Assembly: GCA_905214365.1 (NCBI GenBank)
Contig: CAJMMH010000180.1
Coordinates: forward strand, 1 to 5,977
Source: an uncultured bacterium
Lineage (GTDB): Bacteria > Bacillota > Clostridia > Lachnospirales > Lachnospiraceae
DNA length: 5,977 bases
Direction: 5' to 3'
Part shown: positions 1 through 5,044 of the stretch, in pieces
How the letters are laid out: every line of letters begins with the position of its first letter
Position numbering within the stretch: position 1 is the stretch's first letter
Program-made: the position numbers and the translations under genes
The notes under the pieces: generated by a model
Seen by the model: only the letters and a program-made list of their open reading frames with translations
What the model was told of the DNA's origin: nothing
Database searches by the model: none

Positions 1-761
1 CCCTCAACATCCTCAGCGATGATCAGCAGCTTTGCGCCAGACTGTACAATCTGCTCTAATAACGGCAGGATCTCCTGAATGTTGGAAATCTTCTTATCGG
101 TAATCAGGATATACGGATTATCAAGATTTGCTTCCATCTTATCCATATCGGTTGCCATGTACGCGGAAATATATCCTCTGTCGAACTGCATACCTTCTAC
201 CAGATCCAGCTCGGTCTTCATGGTCTTGGACTCCTCGATGGTGATAACGCCGTCCTTAGAAACCTTCTCCATTGCATCAGCAACCATCTCGCCGACTTCA
301 TCGTCTGCTGCTGAAATTGCAGCAACACGCGCCATCTGCTCCTTGCTGGTGATCGGCTGGCTCATCTTTGCGATCGTCTCAACTGCAGCGTCAGCAGCCT
401 TCTTCATGCCCTTTCTCAAAACGATCGGGTTTGCGCCTGCTGCTAGGTTTCTGATTCCCTCATGGATCATTGCCTGAGCAAGAACAGTTGCGGTTGTTGT
501 ACCGTCACCGGCAACATCGTTGGTCTTGGTAGCAACTTCCTTTACCAGCTGAGCTCCCATATTCTCAAACGGATCCTCAAGCTCAATCTCCTTTGCAATG
601 GTAACGCCATCGTTGGTGATCAGCGGAGTGCCGTAAGACTTATCCAGAACAACATTTCTTCCTTTCGGTCCAAGGGTTACACGAACCGTATCTGCAAGCT
701 TATTAACACCGGCCTCAAGAGCAGCTCTTGCCTCTGCGCCATACTTAATTTCCTTTGCCAT
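1..761 (-). CDS. groEL: Chaperonin GroEL (60 kDa subunit), N-terminal part, cut by window edge
   Basis: GroEL forms the double-ring ATP-driven folding chamber in the cytosol and works with the GroES lid. Translating the minus strand from the ATG at 759-761 gives MAKEIKYGAEARAALEAGVN and continues for 253 complete residues before the window ends, about half of the usual ~540. Family hallmarks visible are the phosphate-binding GPKGRNVVLDK region (31-41), the ITNDGVTIAKEIELEDP segment (49-63) and the ATP/Mg-binding GDGTTT motif (85-90). From about residue 190 the sequence enters the apical substrate-binding domain (FDRGYIS at 193-199). A GGAGG ribosome binding site lies 9 bases before the ATG (771-775). 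It is the second gene of the groES-groEL operon, 101 bp after groES, and so should share the upstream CIRCE control. There is no frameshift; the missing C-terminus is only the window boundary. Confidence 0.98.
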   Translation of the reverse strand, partial: MAKEIKYGAEARAALEAGVNKLADTVRVTLGPKGRNVVLDKSYGTPLITNDGVTIAKEIELEDPFENMGAQLVKEVATKTNDVAGDGTTTATVLAQAMIHEGIRNLAAGANPIVLRKGMKKAADAAVETIAKMSQPITSKEQMARVAAISAADDEVGEMVADAMEKVSKDGVITIEESKTMKTELDLVEGMQFDRGYISAYMATDMDKMEANLDNPYILITDKKISNIQEILPLLEQIVQSGAKLLIIAEDVE

Positions 762-800
762 AATTCATTTCCTCCAGTTTCTTTTCCAACTATAATTTCA

Positions 801-850
801 GTCTGCATCAGACGTTTGGGCCCGCCCTGCGGGACTATGGCCTGCGTCTG
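801..850 (-). other. Structured groES-groEL intergenic spacer
   Basis: In the RNA of the operon this spacer can form an outer stem CAGACG/CGTCTG (845-850 with 809-814) enclosing a GC-rich hairpin CCCGC-AGG-GCGGG (821-833). Alternatively, the 809-813 arm can pair with 801-805 in a perfect 5-bp stem with a 3-base loop. The two folds share 809-813 and exclude each other. No U-run follows, so it is not an ordinary intrinsic terminator. A processing or stability element that tunes the groES:groEL ratio is possible; this is inference. Confidence 0.45.
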
Positions 851-862
851 CTTTTTCTTGTT

Positions 863-1147
863 TTATTCTACAACAGCCAGAATGTCGTTCTGCTTTACAA
901 CGATGAACTCTTCGCCGTCAAGCTTTACTTCGGTTCCTGAATACTTGGAATAAATAACAACCTGACCAGGCTTTACCTGCATCGTAACTTCCTTACCGTC
1001 AACCATTCCGCCAGGTCCTACGGCAACTACCTCTGCCTGCTGCGGCTTCTCTTTCTCAGAACCCGGCAGAACAATACCGGACTTTGTTGTCTTTTCTGCT
1101 GCTACCTGCTTTAATACAACACGATCTCCTAAAGGTACTAACTTCAT
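863..1147 (-). CDS. groES: Co-chaperonin GroES (10 kDa subunit)
   Basis: GroES is the heptameric lid that caps GroEL and closes the folding chamber. The product is 94 residues, the normal family length, starting MKLVPLGDRVVLKQVAAEKT. The classic N-terminal PLGDRVVLK strand is present, followed by the mobile loop that contacts GroEL (about residues 18-38, TTKSGIVLPGS), the roof-loop GPGG region (44-47), the late VVIYSKYSGTEVKLDGEE segment (63-80) and the C-terminal NDILAVVE. The frame stays open upstream to 1210, but the ATG at 1145-1147 is chosen because it aligns with the family N-terminus and has an AGGAGG site 8-9 bases upstream (CCTCCTC on the plus strand, 1156-1162). It is the first gene of the operon; CIRCE lies in its 5' leader. 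Confidence 0.98.
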   Translation of the reverse strand: MKLVPLGDRVVLKQVAAEKTTKSGIVLPGSEKEKPQQAEVVAVGPGGMVDGKEVTMQVKPGQVVIYSKYSGTEVKLDGEEFIVVKQNDILAVVE

Positions 1148-1199
1148 ATATACTGCCTCCTCATGATAACCTGTCTGATTCTCTCTTGTATATCGTCTG

Positions 1200-1226
1200 C
1201 TAGCACTCACTGATAACGAGTGCTAA
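1200..1226 (-). promoter_or_regulatory. CIRCE operator (HrcA binding site) of groESL
   Basis: On the minus strand the arms read TTAGCACTC and GAGTGCTAG with a 9-base spacer (1209-1217). This matches the CIRCE consensus TTAGCACTC-N9-GAGTGCTAA at 17 of 18 arm positions, the only deviation being the outermost base at 1200. CIRCE is the operator of the heat-labile repressor HrcA and typically controls groESL and dnaK operons in Firmicutes. Here it lies just downstream of the predicted transcription start, in the groES leader, where repression and mRNA hairpin formation are both possible. Confidence 0.97.
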
Positions 1227-1239
1227 TCACGATGGTTTT

Positions 1240-1268
1240 ATATTACACAGTTTTGCCCTGGATTGCAA
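1240..1268 (-). promoter_or_regulatory. Sigma-A-type promoter of groES-groEL
   Basis: On the minus strand a -35-like TTGCAA (1263-1268) is followed by a 17-base spacer and a -10-like TAATAT (1240-1245). The predicted start is near 1233, so CIRCE occupies roughly +7 to +33. The spacing and the CIRCE position are both what is expected of a housekeeping promoter under HrcA control. No other promoter is evident between here and groES. Confidence 0.75.
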
Positions 1269-1289
1269 GCTGTAAAATCGTTATGAATC

Positions 1290-1369
1290 TCTTATTTTCT
1301 CTTGTTTTCTCTTTTTTTCTTGATTTTAAATCTGTTTTTCTTGATTTTTCCAGTTTCCTGATATTTTTT
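1290..1369. other. T-rich (plus) / A-tract (minus) block upstream of the groE promoter
   Basis: This block is almost purely pyrimidine on the plus strand and holds no supported gene. It contains two exact copies of TTTTTCTTGATTTT (1314-1327 and 1335-1348) spaced 21 bp apart, i.e. two helical turns. Relative to the leftward groESL promoter these are phased A-tracts, so DNA curvature or an upstream activating (UP-like) element is plausible. The remainder of 1227-1543 holds the groE promoter, two GC-rich inverted repeats, and the promoter and leader of the plus-strand gene at 1544. Confidence 0.45.
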
Positions 1370-1392
1370 CGCCGGAGTACCGCGGTCCGGCG
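1370..1392. repeat. Perfect 7-bp inverted repeat (hairpin)
   Basis: CGCCGGA (1370-1376) and TCCGGCG (1386-1392) flank a 9-base loop that itself contains the palindrome ACCGCGGT (1379-1386, overlapping the arm by one base). On the plus strand it is followed by ATTCTTTG, a weak U-tract. On the minus strand it is followed by a run of A, so it is not a leftward terminator. It separates the groE upstream region from the plus-strand promoter, and its function is unknown. Confidence 0.5.
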
Positions 1393-1410
1393 ATTCTTTG
1401 CTGATACAAT

Positions 1411-1433
1411 CGGGTCCCGCCTGCCGGATCCCG
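1411..1433. repeat. Imperfect inverted repeat with one bulge
   Basis: CGGGTCC (1411-1417) can pair with GGATCCCG (1426-1433) if one T is bulged, leaving an 8-base loop. Short flanking TTCTT (1395-1399) and AAGAA (1435-1439) can extend the stem loosely. It lies just upstream of the predicted plus-strand promoter. No clear U-tract follows on either strand, so the role is unknown. Confidence 0.35.
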
Positions 1434-1443
1434 CAAGAAATGC

Positions 1444-1472
1444 TTTTCTTTTTCTCATTCCTGTTATATAAT
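1444..1472 (+). promoter_or_regulatory. Predicted promoter of the acidic membrane-protein gene
   Basis: A perfect -10 hexamer TATAAT (1467-1472) is preceded at 17 bases by a weak -35, TTTTCT (1444-1449). The predicted start is near 1479, giving a leader of about 65 bases. In that leader GCGGCG (1482-1487) can pair with CGCCGC (1513-1518) around an inner CCGG/CCG pairing, so the 5' end of the mRNA may be structured. Confidence 0.5.
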
Positions 1473-1528
1473 AGATGAAAAGCGGCGCGAAACCGGAAAA
1501 GCCGATTGTTATCGCCGCCGCAACACAG

Positions 1529-1535
1529 AAAGGAG
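1529..1535 (+). promoter_or_regulatory. Ribosome binding site deciding the start at 1544
   Basis: AAAGGAG sits 8 bases before the ATG at 1544. An in-frame upstream ATG at 1475 has no such site and falls only two bases after the -10 hexamer, before the expected transcription start. The shorter protein is therefore preferred. Confidence 0.85.
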
Positions 1536-1543
1536 TTTTACCC

Positions 1544-2077
1544 ATGAAAAAATTATTCAAAGGTCTGGTAAAGCTTACCGGTACTGCCGCTGTCCTCGCC
1601 GCTGCAGGCGCAGGCGTATACGCGTTCCTCAAGAAATATGTTACGATTGAGCAGGGAACGGAAAACGAACCGCAGCCGGATCCGGAGACTTCAGACAGTG
1701 CGGAGGAAGAAAAGCCGGCTCCCAGCCGCAAATATGTAAACATTGTTCTTGACTGGGATCAGGTAAAGGAAGACGCAGCTTCTCTTGTCGGCGCCGGAAA
1801 ATCAGAGGAAGAGACTGAAGAAGAAAAGAATGAGGAAACCTGCGGATGTGCTTCTGAGGGCCAGTGTTCCTGCCAGAAGCCGGAAAGCGGTGAAGAAACT
1901 TCCGAAAAGGCGGATGCTTCTGAGGCAGACATATCCGAAAGCGAAATCGAAAAGGCTGCGGACACAGAAGCCGAAGATACCGCTTCCGAAGAACCTGAAA
2001 CCGCAGAGGGAATCGCTCCGGCAGAGGCTGTTTCTGAGCCGGAAGAAAAAGCGGACAGCTCCATTCATCTGGACTAA
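1544..2077 (+). CDS. Small acidic membrane-anchored protein with a CxC-x5-CxC motif, unknown function
   Basis: I do not recognise a named family. The 177-residue product starts MKKLFKGLVK, has one hydrophobic segment (about residues 8-29, rich in Ala/Gly) and then KKY. This suggests a single membrane anchor or uncleaved signal, with the basic N-terminus inside; which side the long tail faces is uncertain. A short ordered-looking patch, SRKYVNIVLDWDQVKEDAASLVGAGK (61-86, basic/hydrophobic mix), is followed by a very Glu/Ser/Ala-rich tail (87-177), probably disordered. In the tail four cysteines form CGCASEGQCSC (C100, C102, C108, C110), which could bind metal or form disulfides. The gene has its own predicted promoter and terminator, stands alone, and is divergent from groESL. 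Similar short 'anchor plus Glu-rich tail' hypothetical proteins are common in clostridia. That it is translated is well supported by the strong RBS and consistent codon use; its function is open. Confidence 0.8.
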   Translation: MKKLFKGLVKLTGTAAVLAAAGAGVYAFLKKYVTIEQGTENEPQPDPETSDSAEEEKPAPSRKYVNIVLDWDQVKEDAASLVGAGKSEEETEEEKNEETCGCASEGQCSCQKPESGEETSEKADASEADISESEIEKAADTEAEDTASEEPETAEGIAPAEAVSEPEEKADSSIHLD

Positions 2078-2149
2078 CCAGTCTGTACACTTGATACGCA
2101 GAGTTCAGAGCAGCAATTCGCTCCACAGCAATAAAGCAAAACTCTTATA

Positions 2150-2198
2150 AAGAGAACGCCTGCGGCACTGTTTTTCAGCTGCCGCAGGCGTTCTTTTT
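2150..2198 (+). terminator. Strong intrinsic terminator after the acidic-protein gene, possibly bidirectional
   Basis: AGAACGCCTGCGGCA (2153-2167) pairs perfectly over 15 bp with TGCCGCAGGCGTTCT (2180-2194). An inner CTG/CAG adds three pairs with one bulged C, leaving a 5-base T loop. On the plus strand TTTTT (2194-2198) follows directly. On the minus strand the stem is followed by TCTCTTTAT, a weaker U-rich tract that could also stop the convergent DUF6062-like gene, whose stop codon is only 8 bases away. Confidence 0.92.
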
Positions 2199-2205
2199 GT
2201 CTGCA

Positions 2206-2946
2206 TTATCCTTCTTCTGTTTTCTTCTCCTCATCAAGAACAAGCATACCGTTTGTCTTGACAAGCGCGCGCGGGATCGCGTCCTTTGACTGCTTCCACG
2301 GCTCATCCCGGTAGCGGTAATCAAATTTATTAATAAACCATTCCAGATCCCCGGCAATCCGCTTCATATTTTCCAGATACAGTTCCGTCGTCACACGCTT
2401 AAATTCTTCAAACTGATCCTTCGACAAAGTTTTCTGTCCTTCCTTCAGCAGATCTCCCATATGCTCCGTGCAGAATCCTTTAGACTCCCGGTAAGTCTTT
2501 TTAAACGTTTCATCCGTCTTCCAGAGAACAATAATCGTATGCAGATACCGCGCAAACGTATTCTGAATCCGGTCGCAGACAAAACAGGAACTATTCAGCG
2601 CATCAATATAATCCAGCAGCGGATTTGACTGCGCTTTCTTAAACAGTGATCCGCCGGAAGACGGCATCCGCATCTTCTTATCGATCTCACTGTTCGTCTT
2701 GTCAATATGTGTCTTCAGAATGAGAGCAAGGCCCAGGCTGTTCTCCTGCGCCAGCATCATCTGCATATGCTTCGCGCAGAAGCCGCTCTGATCAGTCTGC
2801 GCGCGCACATCATCTTCCATATAGCTCGGTCCCATCGTATATTCAACGGCATTGGTTTCAAGCACCTTGTACATCGCGCATACCGGGCATTCACAGTCCC
2901 TTGCAAACGCATCATTGATCGGAATGGTATACAGCTTTTCCTTCAT
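2206..2946 (-). CDS. DUF6062-like protein with two CxxC-x33/34-CxxH modules
   Basis: The 246-residue product begins MKEKLYTIPINDAFARDCEC and resembles the uncharacterised DUF6062 family of Lachnospiraceae-type clostridia; I make that call from memory of the N-terminal signature. It is predicted cytosolic, with no signal peptide or membrane segment. Two similar modules are visible: C20-x2-C23 ... C57-x2-H60 (33 residues between) and C121-x2-C124 ... C159-x2-H162 (34 between), each closing with a GFC-x2-H segment (55-60 and 157-162). An extra Cys is at 18. This looks like an internal duplication of a zinc- or other metal-binding unit. The C-terminal part (about 176-246) is helical with aromatic residues (WFINKFDYRYRDEPWK) and a charged tail. 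ATG 2944-2946 is chosen over an open extension to 3084 because AAAGGAG lies 8 bases upstream (2955-2961) and the extension crosses the glnS terminator. It lies downstream of glnS on the same strand, and no convincing own promoter is seen. Biochemical function is unknown. Confidence 0.9.
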   Translation of the reverse strand: MKEKLYTIPINDAFARDCECPVCAMYKVLETNAVEYTMGPSYMEDDVRAQTDQSGFCAKHMQMMLAQENSLGLALILKTHIDKTNSEIDKKMRMPSSGGSLFKKAQSNPLLDYIDALNSSCFVCDRIQNTFARYLHTIIVLWKTDETFKKTYRESKGFCTEHMGDLLKEGQKTLSKDQFEEFKRVTTELYLENMKRIAGDLEWFINKFDYRYRDEPWKQSKDAIPRALVKTNGMLVLDEEKKTEEG

Positions 2947-2954
2947 TTTTATTT

Positions 2955-2961
2955 CTCCTTT
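2955..2961 (-). promoter_or_regulatory. Ribosome binding site deciding the DUF6062-like start
   Basis: Minus-strand AAAGGAG lies 8 bases upstream of the ATG at 2944-2946. It argues against the 46-residue N-terminal extension, which would be encoded through the glnS terminator hairpin. Confidence 0.85.
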
Positions 2962-3009
2962 CGGTTTCCATGTACTCTCGGAGTCTTTTCTGCTGACCGG
3001 ATGTAAACC

Positions 3010-3045
3010 AAAACCGGCAGACACGCACCAAAACGCGCCTGCCGG
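3010..3045 (-). terminator. Intrinsic terminator of glnS
   Basis: In minus-strand RNA, CCGGCAG (3039-3045) pairs with CUGCCGG (3014-3020). The next five bases GCGCG (3034-3038) pair with CGUGU (3021-3025) using two G-U wobbles. This gives a 12-bp stem with an 8-base loop, followed by UUUUGGUUU. The wobble pairs become A-C mismatches in plus-strand RNA, so the hairpin is designed to work leftward, after glnS and before the DUF6062-like gene. Confidence 0.8.
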
Positions 3046-3065
3046 CTTTATCCGTACACACATGC

Positions 3066-3093
3066 GGCTTACTGCTCTCAGCAATAAAAAGCC
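3066..3093 (-). repeat. Hairpin just after the glnS stop codon
   Basis: In minus-strand RNA GGCU (3090-3093) pairs with AGCC (3066-3069), and UAUUGCU (3080-3086) with AGCAGUA (3070-3076), around a GAG loop, with three U bulged on one side. It lies between the glnS stop and the terminator. There is no U-tract after it, so mRNA 3'-end stabilisation is more likely than termination; this is inference. Confidence 0.5.
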
Positions 3094-3113
3094 CGTACAT
3101 ACGTGCCTTTCAC

Positions 3114-4805
3114 TTATGACAGCTTAAAGCTGGACTTCAGGGAAACAACACGATTGAAGACCGGCTTGCCCGGCTTGGAATCCTTGCAGTCCACGCAGAA
3201 GAAACCATTTCTGACAAACTGGAAGCTGTCATACTCCTTGGCATCGGCTAACGCCGGCTCCATCACGCAGTCCTCAAGAATCTGCAGGGAATTGGGGTTC
3301 AGATTCAGCGTGCCGTCCTCGTTCAGCTTACCCTTTTCCTCATCGATGATATTCTCATACAGACGAACTTCAGCATGCGCCGCCGTCTTGGCTGCAACCC
3401 AGTGGATAGTTCCCTTTACCTTACGGCCGTCCGGACTGTTTCCGCCCTTGCTTGCCGGATCGTACGTTGCATGGATCTCCGTTACATTGCCGTTCTCATC
3501 CTTCACGCAGCCGGTGCAGGTAACAAAATACGCATTCATCAGGCGGACCTCATTGCCCGGGAACATACGGAAATACTTCTTCGGCGGCTCCTCCATGAAA
3601 TCTTCCGCTTCAATATAAAGCTCTCTGCCGAACGGAATCTTTCTGCTTCCAAGCTCCGGATTCTCCTGATTGTTGACTGCGTCCAGATACTCGATCTTAT
3701 CTTCCGGATAATTGTCGATAATCAGCTTCACCGGATGGAGCACTGCCATCATTCTCGGCTTCTTTAACTTCAGATCCTCACGGATGCAGTACTCTAACAT
3801 TGCGTAATCAACAGAAGAATTAGCCTTAGAAACGCCGCACAGCTCAACAAAGCGGCGGATTGACTCCGGCGTAAAGCCTCTTCTTCTCAGCGCGCTGATG
3901 GTTACCAGACGCGGATCATCCCAGCCGTCTACAATGCCGTCCTCAACCAGCTTCTTGATATAACGCTTTCCGGTAACAACATTGGTCAGGTACAGTTTTG
4001 CGAACTCGATCTGCTTCGGCGGCATCTCAAACTCGCACTCCTTGACAACCCAGTCATACAACGGGCGGTGATCCTCAAACTCCAGCGTGCAGATCGAATG
4101 AGTCACATGCTCAATCGCGTCCTCAATCGGATGCGCGAAGTCATACATCGGGTAGATGCACCACTTGTCGCCGGTGTTGTGGTGAGTCATGCGGGCAACA
4201 CGGTAAATAACCGGGTCTCTCATATTCATGTTCGGAGACGCCATATCAATCTTCGCGCGCAAAACCTTCTCGCCGTCCTGATACTTTCCCTCCTTCATCT
4301 CTTCAAATAGACGCAGGTTCTCCTCCACAGAACGGTTCCGGTACGGGCTCTCTTTTCCCGGCTCTGTCAGCGTGCCGCGGTACGCACGAATCTCATCTGC
4401 GGAAAGGTCGCAGACAAATGCCTTTCCCTTCTTAATCAGAAAGACTGCGTACTCATACATCTGATCGAAATAATTGGACGCGAAGAAAAGGCGGTCCTCA
4501 AAGTCCGCGCCAAGCCACTTGACATCCGCAATGATCGACTCAACAAACTCTGTCTTTTCCTTGGTCGGGTTGGTATCGTCAAAACGAAGGTTGAACTTTC
4601 CATTGTATTCCTGCGCCAGACCATAGTTCAGCAGAATTGACTTTGCATGTCCGATATGAAGATAGCCGTTCGGCTCCGGAGGGAAGCGGGTCTGAATGTG
4701 ATCGTAAGTCCCGTCCTGCAGATCCTTTTCAATAATCATTTCGATAAAGTTCTTTGAAGTTTCCTTTTCACCGGCAGTTTCCGGCGTCATTTCTCTGTTT
4801 TCCAT
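3114..4805 (-). CDS. glnS: Glutaminyl-tRNA synthetase (class I)
   Basis: GlnRS charges tRNA-Gln with glutamine using ATP in the cytosol. The 563-residue product has the length of bacterial GlnRS (E. coli 554). Visible features are the Rossmann-fold entry TRFPPEPNGYLHIGHAKS with the HIGH motif at 50-53, the LRFDDTNP segment (73-80), the DFAHPIEDAIEHVTHS region (222-236) typical of GlnRS, and WDDPRL (295-300) with TISALRRRGFTPESIR (302-316). After that come the two beta-barrel anticodon-binding domains (about 345-550), including KVKGTIHWV (462-470). The KMSKS-like loop, VMSKR in E. coli, aligns without gaps to VTGKR (277-281), so the Met and Ser are replaced while the Lys (K280) is kept. The ATG at 4803-4805 is preferred: GGAGG ends 6 bases upstream (4812-4816), and the 49-residue open extension lacks homology-like sequence. 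It is monocistronic or weakly linked to the DUF6062-like gene, and divergent from tRNA-Thr. Confidence 0.97.
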   Translation of the reverse strand: MENREMTPETAGEKETSKNFIEMIIEKDLQDGTYDHIQTRFPPEPNGYLHIGHAKSILLNYGLAQEYNGKFNLRFDDTNPTKEKTEFVESIIADVKWLGADFEDRLFFASNYFDQMYEYAVFLIKKGKAFVCDLSADEIRAYRGTLTEPGKESPYRNRSVEENLRLFEEMKEGKYQDGEKVLRAKIDMASPNMNMRDPVIYRVARMTHHNTGDKWCIYPMYDFAHPIEDAIEHVTHSICTLEFEDHRPLYDWVVKECEFEMPPKQIEFAKLYLTNVVTGKRYIKKLVEDGIVDGWDDPRLVTISALRRRGFTPESIRRFVELCGVSKANSSVDYAMLEYCIREDLKLKKPRMMAVLHPVKLIIDNYPEDKIEYLDAVNNQENPELGSRKIPFGRELYIEAEDFMEEPPKKYFRMFPGNEVRLMNAYFVTCTGCVKDENGNVTEIHATYDPASKGGNSPDGRKVKGTIHWVAAKTAAHAEVRLYENIIDEEKGKLNEDGTLNLNPNSLQILEDCVMEPALADAKEYDSFQFVRNGFFCVDCKDSKPGKPVFNRVVSLKSSFKLS

Positions 4806-4950
4806 AACATCCCTCCAGTATAGTCCGCATTGGCGTCTGTCCGCGACTGCGGCAATGGACAGGGTGCAAAAGCTCCCTGTCCACCGGTGCGGCTGTGTAC
4901 GCCGCGAAGAACGGATTGCATGCGCAGAACCGGAAAACGCCCAGACGTAC
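4806..4950 (-). other. Structured 5' leader of glnS
   Basis: From the predicted start (near 4956) the leader is about 150 nt. Its clearest element is a stem UGGACAGGG/CCCUGUCCA (4875-4883 with 4856-4864), extendable by G-U pairs to 12 bp, with loop 4865-4874. Upstream is GCGGC/GCCGC (4901-4905 with 4889-4893). Downstream, 4853-4860 can instead pair with 4823-4832 (CAUUG/CAAUG plus GUC/GAC) enclosing CCGC/GCGG (4849-4852 with 4841-4844). That fold competes with the main stem for 4856-4860. I see no T-box antiterminator bulge (UGGNACC) and no U-run terminator, so any control would act on translation or stability. Confidence 0.5.
4811..4816 (-). promoter_or_regulatory. Ribosome binding site deciding the glnS start
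   Basis: GGAGGG on the minus strand lies 5 bases before the ATG at 4803-4805, and supports that start over upstream in-frame codons. Confidence 0.85.
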
Positions 4951-4951
4951 A

Positions 4952-4972
4952 TTTATATCCATAGGATATAAA
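4952..4972. promoter_or_regulatory. Perfect inverted repeat overlapping the glnS -10 (operator candidate)
   Basis: The arms TTTATATCC (4952-4960) and GGATATAAA (4964-4972) are perfect 9-bp inverted repeats with a 3-base centre ATA. The site covers the predicted -10 and start region of glnS, the usual place for a repressor operator. I do not recognise the regulator. Confidence 0.5.
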
Positions 4973-4991
4973 ACTTTTTGGAAAATGTCAA
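4963..4991 (-). promoter_or_regulatory. Predicted sigma-A promoter of glnS
   Basis: On the minus strand a perfect -35 TTGACA (4986-4991) is followed by 17 bases and TATCCT (4963-4968), a 4-of-6 match to the -10. A second TTGACA lies 11 bp upstream (4997-5002) without a -10 at a proper distance. The -10 falls inside a perfect inverted repeat, which suggests repression there. Confidence 0.65.
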
Positions 4992-5044
4992 CTGTTTGTC
5001 AAGATTTCTTGCTTCTGTTTACGCTCTCGTTACAGTTCATGGTA

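Noticed and set aside
79..953. Plus-strand reading frames opposite groEL and groES
   Set aside because: They are antisense shadows of strongly conserved chaperonin genes and have no supporting start signals.
1220..1471. Hydrophobic plus-strand reading frame across the T-rich block
   Set aside because: The hydrophobicity only reflects T-runs (Phe/Leu codons). There is no ribosome binding site, and the frame overlaps CIRCE and the groESL promoter.
1475..1543. 23-residue N-terminal extension of the acidic protein from ATG 1475
   Set aside because: It has no ribosome binding site, and the ATG lies two bases after the predicted -10, upstream of the expected transcript start. AAAGGAG precedes the ATG at 1544.
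1243..1743. Minus-strand reading frame crossing the acidic gene and the groE promoter
   Set aside because: It runs antisense to a well-supported gene and through the promoter region, with low-complexity Lys/Arg-rich sequence and no ribosome binding site.
1641..2126. Minus-strand frames opposite the acidic gene
   Set aside because: These are shadows of a Glu/Ser-rich coding sequence. They have biased composition and no start signals.
4806..4950. T-box riboswitch in the glnS leader
   Set aside because: The conserved UGGNACC bulge and a terminator/antiterminator pair are not present. The nearest string, UGGACAG, lies in a plain stem.
4806..4952. 49-residue N-terminal extension of GlnRS
   Set aside because: The sequence is Arg/Ser-rich and unlike the family. 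GGAGGG precedes the ATG at 4803-4805, and the extension would begin at the promoter itself.
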